64,000 nucleotides of DNA from Zoogloeaceae bacterium G21618-S1 (lineage in GTDB: Bacteria; Pseudomonadota; Gammaproteobacteria; Burkholderiales; Rhodocyclaceae): NCBI GenBank assembly GCA_027214125.1, contig JAPWHF010000003.1:300592-364591 (forward strand), given 5' to 3'. A model generated the notes under the pieces. The model saw only the letters and a list, made by a program, of their open reading frames with translations, searched no databases and had not been told where the DNA came from. The stretch's first letter is position 1. Every line of letters begins with the position of its first letter. Both the position numbers and the translations under genes were made by a program. This document shows, piece by piece, positions 50,411 to 61,000 of this stretch.

Positions 50411-52327
50411 TCAGGCGGTATCGGCTCGGCCCGTGCGCAGGCGCTGGGCGGCGCGCAGCGACAGGCCTGTCCGGCCGAGTGAGAGGCGGTTGGCGGTGGC
50501 CAGGGTGGCCAGGGCGCGCAGGCTGACGGCGAGCACGCGGCCGTCGGCCGGGGCCAGCAGCAGGCGCATCTGGCCGCGCGGGGTGCGGCCCGCGAGCACG
50601 CCGTCGAAGACGCTGCCATCGGGCAGGGTTAGCGCCACCCGGTCGCCCTCGGCGCAGGCAGACCACGCCGCCGGCATGTCGGGCGTGCGCGAGATGTGGC
50701 CATTGTGCTGGAGCAGCATCAGGCCCTCTGGCGTGTTGCGCAGCGTGGCGGGGCGCTGGACGGGGGTGTGGCGCACTGGCGGCAGGACGGTGCCACGCAT
50801 GACGGCCGAGTGCAGCTCCATGCACGGGGCCAGTGCCCGCGCAATGGTGTCCTCGTCGAGGCCGAGCTGGGTGAGGCCGCTGCGTAACTCGCCGACGAGC
50901 GCCGGCAGGGACTTGAGCAGCGTGGCCCGTCCGGCCGCATCGGTCTGGCGGGGGGCACTGTGGATCAGGCGGTGGGCGGTGTCGAGCCGTGAACGCCACA
51001 GGCTGTCTTCCCGGTCGCGGTGCTGGGCGGCCTGGGCCAGGGCTTGCACCCAGTAGCGTTCGAGCAGCGTCACCAGCACCGGATGGGTATCGGGCAGCAC
51101 CATTGCGTTGATGGCGTTCGACGCGCTCTGCAGGGCGATTTCCTTGCGCTCGGCGCGTGCCGCTGCTGCGGCGTGGCCGGCCAGTTGTTCGGCGAAGATA
51201 TTGGTCAGCTCGGCCAGTAGCAGGTCGAGTGTGGCCTGTGCACTTCCACAGGCGGCATCGCTCAGCTTGGGCATCGCGGCCAGTTCATCGATGGCGCCGC
51301 CGATGCGCGGCAGCATCGCCGCGTGTCGGCTGGCGGGCAGCGCGTAGCCCAGCCGTGCGGTCGATTCCAGCAGTTTGAGCAGGGGGCGGTCCGAATCGTC
51401 CAGCAAGTCGGGCTGGCGCAATGCCCGGCGCAGGGTCGGCGTGTGCAGGCCGGCCAGCGACTGGCGCAAGGCGGCGGGCAGGGCTTTGTCGTCGGCGATG
51501 ACCTGGAACAGGGCGTCGACGATGTCGATCGCCAGCGCCCGGTCGGGCGTCAGCAGACCGGCGATTTCACGCAAGCCGAGCCGCAGTTCATGGGTATCTC
51601 CGGGCGCGCTGCCGGCGAGCCGTGCTTCGAGTCGTTCGAGCGCTTCGGTCAGGCGGTCAGCATCGATCGCGGGGGTTGAGGCCGTGACGCTCGCCGACGG
51701 GCCGGCGAGGCTGTGCCGCAGTGCGCCCAGGGCGCCGCTTTCGACCGGCCCGCCGCCCCGATGGCTGTGTGGCGCAGACGTGGTCTGTCGGGGTGGGGGC
51801 GTGTTGACGCCGGCGGCGGCGAGCAAGGTGTCGAGTTCGGTGTAGAGCGTGTTGAGCGCCAGCCGTAGCGGCTGTTCGGCGCGCGTGAGCAGCCGCTCGC
51901 GCGCTTCGGCCGGCAGATCGGCGGCCTCGGCGAGCGCGCGCAGTGCCTCGCAGGCGGTTTCGGGTGCCAGCGGCGACATATCGGGTTCGAGTCCCGATTG
52001 GTGGAGCAGGGTGGTCAGGCGTAGGTGCACCCGCACCAGCGCGGGGCCGCAGGCTTCGCGCAGGCGGCGCGCCAGGTCCGACAGGTCGATGGTGTAGGTG
52101 AGATTGTCTTCGTCGATCAGGCTGATGCGCGAGGCGGTGAGGCTGCGCACCGCGTCGAAGCCGCGCCGGTCGCTCACGCCGGTCAGCTCGTCATAGCGTT
52201 GTCCGGCCGCATCGAGCGCACGCGTGACCCATGCTTCGTCGCGGAACCCGAGTTCTCGGATGAGCTGACCGAGCATGTTCAGCAGATGGTGCCTGCATTC
52301 GGCGACGGGAGCGGCGGCTGGCGACAT
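50411..52327 (-). CDS. DUF1631 family protein
   Basis: 638 residues, largely helical. RISLIDEDNLTYTIDLSDLARRL near residue 80 is the clearest DUF1631 block. The C-terminal ~100 residues (DRVALTLPDGSVFDGVLAGRTPRGQMRLLLAP) look like a small beta-barrel of PilZ-like kind. The start is taken at MSPAAAPVAECRHHLL, where the domain begins. The true start could be further upstream (to 52408) because no ribosome site marks it. Function unknown. Confidence 0.75.
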   Translation of the reverse strand: MSPAAAPVAECRHHLLNMLGQLIRELGFRDEAWVTRALDAAGQRYDELTGVSDRRGFDAVRSLTASRISLIDEDNLTYTIDLSDLARRLREACGPALVRVHLRLTTLLHQSGLEPDMSPLAPETACEALRALAEAADLPAEARERLLTRAEQPLRLALNTLYTELDTLLAAAGVNTPPPRQTTSAPHSHRGGGPVESGALGALRHSLAGPSASVTASTPAIDADRLTEALERLEARLAGSAPGDTHELRLGLREIAGLLTPDRALAIDIVDALFQVIADDKALPAALRQSLAGLHTPTLRRALRQPDLLDDSDRPLLKLLESTARLGYALPASRHAAMLPRIGGAIDELAAMPKLSDAACGSAQATLDLLLAELTNIFAEQLAGHAAAAARAERKEIALQSASNAINAMVLPDTHPVLVTLLERYWVQALAQAAQHRDREDSLWRSRLDTAHRLIHSAPRQTDAAGRATLLKSLPALVGELRSGLTQLGLDEDTIARALAPCMELHSAVMRGTVLPPVRHTPVQRPATLRNTPEGLMLLQHNGHISRTPDMPAAWSACAEGDRVALTLPDGSVFDGVLAGRTPRGQMRLLLAPADGRVLAVSLRALATLATANRLSLGRTGLSLRAAQRLRTGRADTA

Positions 52328-52428
52328 GATGTGCGTGGGGGGGGGGAGGCTGATGGCTTCGCTCGCAGTGTAAGCGCTCTTCGCATGCGCCGCACGTCCG
52401 CCTGCCAACCCGACGTTGAACTTATGCT

Positions 52429-52457
52429 TATAATATTAGTTTTTGCTAATGGAGAAG
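52429..52457 (+). promoter_or_regulatory. TATAAT and dyad upstream of the DUF3365 gene
   Basis: TATAAT (52429-52434) lies at a spacing of only 7 from TTGAAC (52416-52421), so it lacks a proper -35. Directly behind it is a dyad ATTAG-N6-CTAAT (52435-52450), then GGAGAAG before the ATG. The dyad would overlap the transcription start and could be a repressor site. Confidence 0.35.
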
Positions 52458-52460
52458 ACC

Positions 52461-53030
52461 ATGCGCCCCACCGCTCTGATTGCCACCCTGCTGTTTGCCG
52501 GCTCGGCCATTGCCCAGGACCTCGACGCCCTCAAGCTCGACACTCGCGAAAAGGCCCTGCCGGTGCTGCCCAAGGTGGTCAAGATGATGCAGGACACCGT
52601 GGCCGACAAAGGCGTGGCGGGTGCCATTCCGGTGTGCAAGGACAAGGCCCCGGCGCTGCTCAAGGCACGCGCTGAAGAGTTGGGTTGGTCGATGCGGCGC
52701 GTCAGCCTGAAAACCCGCAACCCCGAGCGCGGCACGCCCGACGCCTGGGAGACCGCGCAGCTGACCGCGTTTGATCTGCGCGCCGCGGCCGGTGAGCCCG
52801 CGAGCGCGCTGGAAGTCGGCGAGGTGATGCGCCAGGCCGACGGCAAGAAAGTGTTCCGCTATATGCGCGCGATTCCTGTCGGCGATGTCTGTTTGAGCTG
52901 CCACGGCGACCCGGCCGACATCGCGCCGGATCTGAAGGCCGAACTGGCGAAAAGCTACCCGCAGGACCGCGCCACCGGTTACGCGAAGGGCCAGATCCGG
53001 GGCGCCCTGACCATCGAACGCCCCATGTGA
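52461..53030 (+). CDS. DUF3365 (Tll0287-like) secreted c-type haem protein
   Basis: 189 residues with a signal peptide ending SAIA. The haem motif CLSCH (Cys144, Cys147, His148) lies near the C-terminus. PEVIPVCK-like text (AIPVCKDKAP), MRRVSLKTRNPERGTPDAWE and MRQADGKKVFRYMRAIPVGDVCLSCHGD fit the Tll0287-like sensor/haem family. GGAGAAG lies just upstream of the ATG. Probably periplasmic redox or ligand sensing; the cupin gene follows by 47 bp. Confidence 0.87.
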   Translation: MRPTALIATLLFAGSAIAQDLDALKLDTREKALPVLPKVVKMMQDTVADKGVAGAIPVCKDKAPALLKARAEELGWSMRRVSLKTRNPERGTPDAWETAQLTAFDLRAAAGEPASALEVGEVMRQADGKKVFRYMRAIPVGDVCLSCHGDPADIAPDLKAELAKSYPQDRATGYAKGQIRGALTIERPM

Positions 53031-53077
53031 GCCGCCAGGGCGTATCGTTCCGCGCAGTGTTGAGGAGGGATGCGCCC

Positions 53078-53416
53078 GTGGCGGACGAGTACTACTTTGA
53101 AGAAGGCTGTTTCATCACCGAGCTGTACAACAGCGCCGACGACCCGGCGGTGTCCATCGCGCGGGCGCGCGTGCCGGTCGGCGTCACCACGCGCTGGCAT
53201 GTGTTGTCGGGCATTGCAGAGCGTTACCTGATCGAGTCTGGCGAAGGTGAGGCGTGGGTCGGCGATGCGCAGCCACGGCAGGTGCAGGCGGGCGCGACTG
53301 TGACCATCGCGCCCGGCCAGCGCCAACGCATTCGCAATCTAGGCGAGGAGGATCTGGTCTTTCTGGCCGTGTGTACGCCGCGCTTCGTACCGCAAGCCTA
53401 TCGTGATGAAGACTGA
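53078..53416 (+). CDS. Cupin 2 domain protein
   Basis: 112 residues from a GTG at 53078, preceded by GAGGAGGGA with 7-nt spacing. A GTG at 53027 in the same frame overlaps the preceding stop but has no ribosome site. ARVPVGVTTRWHVLSGIAERYLIESGEGEAWVG and QVQAGATVTIAPGQRQRIRNLG are cupin motifs 1 and 2, with fewer metal histidines than usual. Likely co-transcribed with the haem protein gene. Function unknown. Confidence 0.82.
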   Translation: MADEYYFEEGCFITELYNSADDPAVSIARARVPVGVTTRWHVLSGIAERYLIESGEGEAWVGDAQPRQVQAGATVTIAPGQRQRIRNLGEEDLVFLAVCTPRFVPQAYRDED

Positions 53417-53473
53417 GGCCGTGTGGGCGCCGGCGGCCCGCCCGGGCAGAGGGCGGGTGCAGCGGACGCGGGC

Positions 53474-53851
53474 CTACGCGTAGTCGTGCGTGTCGTGTTT
53501 GCCCTGGACTAGCTTGCCTTGCGATAGCGACATCATCAGCAGCACGATCGTTTCGTGCATGATCACCGTATGGCGGTTGCCGCTGTCCTGGAAGTGTTGA
53601 CGCAGGCTTTCACGCACTTTGGGCACGCCAGTGGTGTCGATGATGATATCGACATCCGTGCCCATTCGGGCGATGTCCATGAAATCGTTGGTGGTGTGGA
53701 CGCCCTTGTCCCGGACCAGCAGCATGCCGGGTTGTGAATCTGACAGGTCGGCGACGCCGACGAGCTCGATGAAGCTTGCGTCGATCAATTGACGCAACAG
53801 GGGCGTGCCGGTTTCGCCCGCGCCGATGACGCCGATGCGGATGTTTTTCAT
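53474..53851 (-). CDS. Stand-alone NAD(P)-binding Rossmann domain protein
   Basis: 125 residues from the ATG at 53851 (GGAG 8 nt upstream). IRIGVIGAGETGTPLLRQL is the GxGxxG dinucleotide loop. The domain resembles the N-terminus of dehydrogenases such as dihydrodipicolinate reductase or oxidoreductases of the GFO/IDH type. A catalytic C-terminal domain is missing; it ends with a helical tail (HETIVLLMMSLSQGKLVQ). It may be a sensor or a truncated enzyme. Confidence 0.75.
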   Translation of the reverse strand: MKNIRIGVIGAGETGTPLLRQLIDASFIELVGVADLSDSQPGMLLVRDKGVHTTNDFMDIARMGTDVDIIIDTTGVPKVRESLRQHFQDSGNRHTVIMHETIVLLMMSLSQGKLVQGKHDTHDYA

Positions 53852-54015
53852 TGCAGTTCTCCAATAGCGTTTGAATGTCATGCGCCGCCATGCGGGCCGG
53901 CGAGGGGATCAATCAATCGCCCGCGCGGATTGCCGACGGGCTTTGATGTTGTCTGATAGCCATATCGGCCGTGGGTCGCCCAACCTGAGGTCGTGTGCTC
54001 ACGTTTCTGACGTGT

Positions 54016-54909
54016 TCACGCCATGTTTCGACCGGCAAGCAAGGTGAACAGCGCTCGCGCGTGCGGTGACAGCGAGCCCGGATCGCGCACGCAAAGGCGC
54101 AAGGCTCGCGGTGCCCAGTCATCCTCTAGTGCGAGCGACACCACACGCTGCGGCCGCGGCATGCGCGTCAGCGCCGATTGCAACACCAGACCGTAGCCGA
54201 CGCCCGCCGCGACCATGCCCAGCACCGCTTCGAAGCTGTGGACCTGGATGCGCACGTCGAGATGGCGCCCCAGCTCGGCGGCCTTGCTCATGATGAAGGT
54301 GTGCACGCCGGTGCCGGTGTGCAGGGTGACGAAGGGGGCGTCCACCACCTCCGCAAAACGAAGGCGTGCCCGGCTGGCCAGCGCGTCGCCGGGCGGCACC
54401 ACGAGCACCAGACGGTCCTGCCGGTAGGGCTGCACATACAGCGCGCCGGTGCTCACCTCGCCGCCGATGACGCCGATCTGCGCTTCGCCCGAGGCCACCG
54501 CGCGCACGATGTCAGGGCTGGCCGCTTCCTTGAGGGTGACCCGCACTTGCGGGTGTTGTTGCAGGTAGTCCGCCAGGTCGTGCGGCAGGAAAATGTTTGT
54601 CGCAGTGGTGTTCGCCCTGATCGAAACCTGCGCCCGCACACCACTGGCGTAGGGCAGCAGGTCGGCATGCATTTGCTCAAGCCGGGCGATGGCCTGGCGC
54701 GCACCTTCGCGCATCACCTCGCCGGCGGCAGTAAGGGCCATACCGTGCGGCTTTCGTTCGAGTAAGGCCGCGCCCACCGAGGACTCCAGCCGGGCAATAC
54801 GATGGCTCGCAGATGAGCTTGCCAGATGACACTGGCGCGCACCACGCGACAGGCTGCCAGCGTCTGCCACCGCCACAAACAGTTTCAGGTCGATCAGGTC
54901 ATAGCGCAT
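54016..54909 (-). CDS. LysR family transcriptional regulator
   Basis: 297 residues. N-terminal winged HTH (DLKLFVAVADAGSLSRGARQCHLASSSASHRIARLESSVGAALLERKPHG), then a periplasmic-binding-like effector domain. It is divergent from an EamA transporter gene with 54 bp between starts, so it probably controls that gene. The later start (MRYDLIDLKL) is preferred to one at 54960. Confidence 0.9.
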   Translation of the reverse strand: MRYDLIDLKLFVAVADAGSLSRGARQCHLASSSASHRIARLESSVGAALLERKPHGMALTAAGEVMREGARQAIARLEQMHADLLPYASGVRAQVSIRANTTATNIFLPHDLADYLQQHPQVRVTLKEAASPDIVRAVASGEAQIGVIGGEVSTGALYVQPYRQDRLVLVVPPGDALASRARLRFAEVVDAPFVTLHTGTGVHTFIMSKAAELGRHLDVRIQVHSFEAVLGMVAAGVGYGLVLQSALTRMPRPQRVVSLALEDDWAPRALRLCVRDPGSLSPHARALFTLLAGRNMA

Positions 54910-54963
54910 CGGTTTCGGATTTAACGAACACAGGCTTGGTATCTTAGCAATTGTTGGCATTGG

Positions 54964-55929
54964 ATGATGATGGCTAAATCGGGGCTGTTGTCTTACCGGA
55001 TGCCCATCGCCATGCCGTCATCTTGTCTCGCTCAAACCGACCGCTTACCGCTGGCCGGCCTTGCGCTCGGCGTGCTGGCGGCCGTGGGCTTTTCGTTCAA
55101 GGCGATTCTGGTCAAACTGGCCTATCGGCATGGCGTCGATGCTGAAACCCTGCTGGCCTTGCGCATGCTGTTCAGCCTGCCGTTTTTTCTCTTCATGGGC
55201 TGGCAAGGCAGTCGGCGGGCGATGGCGCCGCTGGCTTGGCGCGACTGGCGGGCCCTCGCGCTGCTCGGCTTGTCTGGCTACTACCTCGCCAGCTATCTGG
55301 ATTTCCTCGGTCTGGGTTACATCACCGCGGCACTGGAGCGGCTGATCCTGTTTGCGTATCCGAGCATCGTGGTGATTCTCTCGGCGCTGTTCCTCGGCAA
55401 GCCGCTGACTCAGCGAACCGTGGTCGCGCTGGTGATGTGCTATGTCGGCGTGGCGTTTGCGGTGGCGCACGATCTGAGTCTGAGCGGCGACACGGCCGAG
55501 GTGATGATCGGCAGCGCGTTGGTGTTTGGCAGCGCAGTGGCCTATGCGCTCTACCTGATGGGCAATGGTCAGGTGGTGGGCCGACTCGGTGCGGCACGGG
55601 TCACGGCCTGGGCGTCGACAGTGGCCTGCGCGCTCAGCATCGGTCAGTTTCTGCTGCTGCGGCCGATAAGCGCGCTTGACCAGCCTTGGCAGGTCTATGG
55701 CTTGGCGATTGCCATGGCGTTGTTTTCCACCGTGTTGCCGATCTGGTGCGTGAGCGAGGCGATCCGCCGTATTGGCGCCGGCCCGGTGGCGCTCACCGGT
55801 AGCCTCGGGCCGATCGTGACGCTCGGTCTGGGTGCCGTGATGCTCGACGAGGCCATCGGCGTCGCCCAGTTGGCGGGCGGCGCGATGGTGGTGGGTGGGG
55901 TACTGGTGATGGCGCGCGCCAAGCGTTGA
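54964..55929 (+). CDS. EamA/DMT family transporter
   Basis: 321 residues with ten predicted membrane helices in two EamA repeats. FSFKAILVKLAYRHGVDAETLLALRMLFSLPFFLF is the first repeat and GAVMLDEAIGVAQLAGGAMVVGGVLVM ends the second. Start uncertain: ATGs at 54964, 55000 and 55012. The family exports metabolites such as amino acids; the substrate here is unknown. Divergent from the LysR gene. Confidence 0.88.
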   Translation: MMMAKSGLLSYRMPIAMPSSCLAQTDRLPLAGLALGVLAAVGFSFKAILVKLAYRHGVDAETLLALRMLFSLPFFLFMGWQGSRRAMAPLAWRDWRALALLGLSGYYLASYLDFLGLGYITAALERLILFAYPSIVVILSALFLGKPLTQRTVVALVMCYVGVAFAVAHDLSLSGDTAEVMIGSALVFGSAVAYALYLMGNGQVVGRLGAARVTAWASTVACALSIGQFLLLRPISALDQPWQVYGLAIAMALFSTVLPIWCVSEAIRRIGAGPVALTGSLGPIVTLGLGAVMLDEAIGVAQLAGGAMVVGGVLVMARAKR

Positions 55930-55997
55930 GGGCGGTCCGGGAGCTTTTCGGCGTTTTGGGCGTCATAACCCGTGTGCCCACCGTGAGGAGCGACGCC

Positions 55998-56294
55998 ATG
56001 ACCCCGGAAACCGTGGAAGTGCTGATGGAAGACATCGAACGCGAAGACCCGCTCGACTTCGGCATGCTGTCGATCGACGAGCATGACGCCCGTTGCCTGA
56101 TGGCCAATCACTTTTGCGAAGTTGACCGCAAGCTGACCGAGGGCGGGCTGGATGTCGAGGCCCGTCTTGAGCTGATGACCGCCATCGCCGCCCACGCCAT
56201 GGTTGAGAATATGTTGCTCAACGTTCAGCGCCTGGAAGATCGTGGTGCGGGCGAAGACGTACGGGGCTGGATGCGCCGACACGGCATGGGTTGA
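55998..56294 (+). CDS. Small hypothetical protein
   Basis: 98 residues, acidic, mostly helical (MTPETVEVLMEDIEREDPLDFGML, ELMTAIAAHAMVENMLLNVQRLED). A good ribosome site (GTGAGGAG) sits 7 nt before the ATG at 55998. It is 68 bp downstream of the EamA gene on the same strand. No family recognised. Confidence 0.72.
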   Translation: MTPETVEVLMEDIEREDPLDFGMLSIDEHDARCLMANHFCEVDRKLTEGGLDVEARLELMTAIAAHAMVENMLLNVQRLEDRGAGEDVRGWMRRHGMG

Positions 56295-56307
56295 TCGGCG
56301 CGCCGGA

Positions 56308-57213
56308 TCAGTCAGGTGCGGGCTCGCCAAACAGCGCTGGCGATTCGGTGACGAGCGCGCGCAGGAAGTCCCACACCACACGCACCCGGCGCAGGCGAAA
56401 GAGGTCGGCCGGCGCGGCCAGCCATAGCACGCTGTGGGCCACGATTTCGCCGGGCAGCACCTGCACCAGCGGGCTGTTGGCAGGCACGGCATACGGGGCG
56501 AGCATGGCCAGACCCAGGCCCGCCTCGGCCGCCTGCGCTTGCGCCAGCATGCCGGTGCAGGAGAACACCCGCCGGGGCGCGTGCACCAGCCGATCCAGAT
56601 AGCGCAATTCGTCGCTCATCAACTGATCCTGCACATAATCGATGAAGGCATGGCCCGCCAGATCGGCGCGACTGCGAATCGGCGGATGCTGCGCCAGATA
56701 GGCCGGCGAGGCGTAGAGCAGGTAGCGAAAAGCGGTCAGCCGACTGACCACGTAGCGCCCGCTGGTGGGCGGCTCCAGCGTCACGGCCAGATCGGCCTCG
56801 CGGCTGGCCAGACTTACGAAGCGGTGCTGCAGCAGCAACTCGACCGACAGGTCCGGGTGGTCGCTCAAGAGCGCGGGCAGGCGCGGGGTCAGCACCCGTG
56901 TGCCGAACACCTCGGGCACCCCGAGGCGCACCGCACCGGCAATCGCGCCGCCCACACCTCCGGTAGACTCTTCCGCCCCCAGCGCCGCGCTCTCCATGGC
57001 CTCGGCATGCGCCTGCAGAGCCTGACCAGTGTCGGTCAGCACATAGCCATCGCGACGGCGGTCGAACAGCGTGGCGCCCAGCGCGGTTTCCAGCCGAGAC
57101 AGGCGTCGCGCCACCGTGGTGTGATCGACCCCGAGACGGGCGCTGGCGGCGGTCAGTGTGCCGGTGCGGGCGACCTCGAGAAAGTGCCGAAAATCCGTCC
57201 AGTCAATGTTCAT
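56308..57213 (-). CDS. LysR family transcriptional regulator of the SDR-thiolase-ligase cluster
   Basis: 301 residues. HTH region MNIDWTDFRHFLEVARTGTLTAASARLGVDHTTVARRLSRLETALGATLFDRR, with the HTTVARRLSRLE wording of the LysR subgroup that often regulates transport or catabolism. The effector domain follows. It is divergent from the SDR gene (128 bp). That gap holds a dyad CTGCA-N5-TGCAG at 57305-57319 close to the SDR start. Confidence 0.9.
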   Translation of the reverse strand: MNIDWTDFRHFLEVARTGTLTAASARLGVDHTTVARRLSRLETALGATLFDRRRDGYVLTDTGQALQAHAEAMESAALGAEESTGGVGGAIAGAVRLGVPEVFGTRVLTPRLPALLSDHPDLSVELLLQHRFVSLASREADLAVTLEPPTSGRYVVSRLTAFRYLLYASPAYLAQHPPIRSRADLAGHAFIDYVQDQLMSDELRYLDRLVHAPRRVFSCTGMLAQAQAAEAGLGLAMLAPYAVPANSPLVQVLPGEIVAHSVLWLAAPADLFRLRRVRVVWDFLRALVTESPALFGEPAPD

Positions 57214-57341
57214 GGGTCGCTCGGGGGTGTTGGGCAAATACGCACAATGATGCGGTGAGTATGCGCTTTGTTCTGCTTTTATGTGGTGATAAGGTCGGCT
57301 GATACTGCAAACCCTGCAGCGATCTGGACGAGGACAAGCGG

Positions 57342-58085
57342 ATGAATTTGAAAGACAAAGTGGTGGTCGTGACCGGTGCGGCCCAGGGCATTGGCGAAGC
57401 GATCGCCCGGCGCTGCGCGGCTGACGGCGCCACCGTTGTGGTGTGGGATCTGAACGCTGATGCCGCCAAGGCCAAAGCCGCTGAATTGAGCGAGACCTGT
57501 AACGTGACGGCCAGCGGTTGGGCGGTGAACGTGGCCGATAGCGCCGCGGTGAATGCCGCCGCCGCTGAGGTGGTGGCCGCCTTCGGCCGCGTCGACGGTC
57601 TGGTCAACAACGCTGGCATCGTGGCCGATGCGCAGCTCAAGAAGATGAGCGAAGAACAGTGGGACCGCGTCATCGGCGTGAATCTCAAGGGCGTCTACAA
57701 CTGCACCCGCGCCTTCGTCGACACCTTTCTGGCGCAGGGCAGCGGGTCTATTGTGAACATCTCGTCGGTGGTGGGCGTGTATGGCAACTTCGGCCAGACC
57801 AACTACGCTGCCGCCAAAGCGGGCGTGCTCGGCATGACCAAAACCTGGGCCAAGGAGTTGGGCCGCAAGGGCGTGCGCAGCAACGCGATCTGCCCCGGCT
57901 TCATCGCCACGCCCATCCTCTCGTCCATGCCGGAGAACGTGCTCAAGGCCATGGAATCCGAAGTGCCGCTCGGCCGCATGGGCGAGCCGGCGGAGATCGC
58001 CGCGGTGGCCGCCTTCTTGCTGTCGAAAGATGCCAGCTATGTGAACGGCGCGGTGCTGGAAGTCTCCGGCGGCCTGACCATTTAA
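57342..58085 (+). CDS. SDR family oxidoreductase (FabG-like 3-hydroxyacyl reductase)
   Basis: 247 residues. Cofactor loop TGAAQGIG (11-18), NNAG (89-92), and catalytic Tyr155/Lys159 in NYAAAKAGVLG. The wording resembles acetoacetyl-CoA or 3-oxoacyl reductases. It is first in a three-gene plus-strand run with a thiolase and an acyl-CoA ligase, which suggests a step in oxidation of a CoA-bound acid. Confidence 0.88.
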   Translation: MNLKDKVVVVTGAAQGIGEAIARRCAADGATVVVWDLNADAAKAKAAELSETCNVTASGWAVNVADSAAVNAAAAEVVAAFGRVDGLVNNAGIVADAQLKKMSEEQWDRVIGVNLKGVYNCTRAFVDTFLAQGSGSIVNISSVVGVYGNFGQTNYAAAKAGVLGMTKTWAKELGRKGVRSNAICPGFIATPILSSMPENVLKAMESEVPLGRMGEPAEIAAVAAFLLSKDASYVNGAVLEVSGGLTI

Positions 58086-58096
58086 GGCGCGCGACG

Positions 58097-59260
58097 ATGG
58101 CGATGCAGGCGGCGATGGTCGGTTGGGCGCACACGCGTTTCGGCCGGCTCGACGATGAAACCCTCGAATCCCTGGTGCTGCGGGTCACCACCGACGCGCT
58201 GGCCGACGCCGGCATCTCGGCCGAGGCGGTCGATTCGATCCATGTGGGCAATCTGGGCGGCTTCGACGCCCAGGCCTTCCCCGCAGCCCTGCCGCTGCAG
58301 GCCGCGCCGGGTCTGCGCTTCAAGCCCGCTACGCGCTACGAGAACGCCTGCGCCAGCGGCTCGGCCGCCTTGCATGGCGCGCTCGATCGCATCGCCGCCG
58401 GGCGCAGTCAGGTGGCGCTGGTGATCGGTGTGGAGAAGATGAATTCGCTGAGCACCCCCGAGGTGGCCCGCGAACTCGCCCGCTGCAGTTACCAGCCGGA
58501 GGAGGGGCAGCTGAGCTTTCCCGGCATCTTCGCGCAGATAGCGCAAACCTATTTCACGCGCTACGGCGAACAACTCGATGCGCTGGCCCACATCGCCGCC
58601 AAGAACCACGCCAACGGCGCGCGCAACCCCTACGCGCATATCCGCAAGGATCTCGGCTTCGACTACTGCCGGCAGGAGTCCGAGCGCAACCGCATGGTGG
58701 CGCCGCCGCTGAAGGTGTCCGACTGCTCAACCGTGGCCGATGGCGCGGCGGCGATGATTGTGGTCGCGCCCGAGCGCATCGGCGACTTCCGCAAGGCGGT
58801 CGGGTTTCGCGCCACCGCGCATGTCACTGACTACCTGCCAATGTCGATGCGCGATGTGGTCGCCTTCGAGGGACCGCGTCGCGCCTTTGCCCAAGCGATG
58901 ACCGCCGCCGGCGCGCGCCTGGACGACCTGGCCTTTGCCGAGGTGCACGACTGCTTCACCATCGCTGAGTTGCTGTCCTACGAGGCCATGGGCCTGGCGC
59001 CGCAGGGCGAGGGCGCGCGGGTCATTCTCGACGGCATCAGCCGCCGCGGTGGCCGCCTGCCGATCAACCCCTCCGGCGGGCTCAAGGCCAAGGGCCACCC
59101 GGTGGGCGCCACCGGCGTGTCCATGCATGTGATGAGCGCCATGCAGCTGACTGGCACTGCCGGCGACATCCAGGTGCCCGACGCTCGACTCGGCGCCGTG
59201 TTCAATATGGGTGGCTCGGCGGTCGCCAGCTACGTGAGCATTCTCGAACGCATCAAATAA
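58097..59260 (+). CDS. Thiolase family protein (acetyl-CoA acetyltransferase)
   Basis: 387 residues. Nucleophilic Cys85 in YENACASGSAALHGAL, EVHDCFTIAELLSYEAMGLAPQ and GGLKAKGHPVGATGVSMHVM are SCP-x/type II thiolase motifs. ATG 58097 lies 11 bp after the SDR stop; a longer upstream frame overlaps the SDR and is spurious. It probably cleaves a 3-oxoacyl-CoA made by the SDR. Confidence 0.9.
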   Translation: MAMQAAMVGWAHTRFGRLDDETLESLVLRVTTDALADAGISAEAVDSIHVGNLGGFDAQAFPAALPLQAAPGLRFKPATRYENACASGSAALHGALDRIAAGRSQVALVIGVEKMNSLSTPEVARELARCSYQPEEGQLSFPGIFAQIAQTYFTRYGEQLDALAHIAAKNHANGARNPYAHIRKDLGFDYCRQESERNRMVAPPLKVSDCSTVADGAAAMIVVAPERIGDFRKAVGFRATAHVTDYLPMSMRDVVAFEGPRRAFAQAMTAAGARLDDLAFAEVHDCFTIAELLSYEAMGLAPQGEGARVILDGISRRGGRLPINPSGGLKAKGHPVGATGVSMHVMSAMQLTGTAGDIQVPDARLGAVFNMGGSAVASYVSILERIK

Positions 59261-59305
59261 TGGCGCAGGCGGCCCGCAGAGGCCGCCGGCCACGGAGGAG
59301 ACATC

Positions 59306-60832
<1,527 letters not shown>

Positions 60833-61000
60833 GGGGTTGATGTTGCCTCAACGCGAAGGCTGATTGATAGTCTGTAGTCGGCAGTACGTCGCACTGCCGT
60901 TGCCGTGCAGGTGGGGATTGTTGGAGGCTCTGTGACCGTCGCTCGCATTCTGTCCGGCGAGCTGATTAGTGTTTGGCGGGCGGTATGTCAGGGGGCCCGA

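Noticed and set aside
52416..52434. TTGAAC with TATAAT as a promoter of the DUF3365 gene
   Set aside because: The spacing is 7 bp, far too short for sigma-70.
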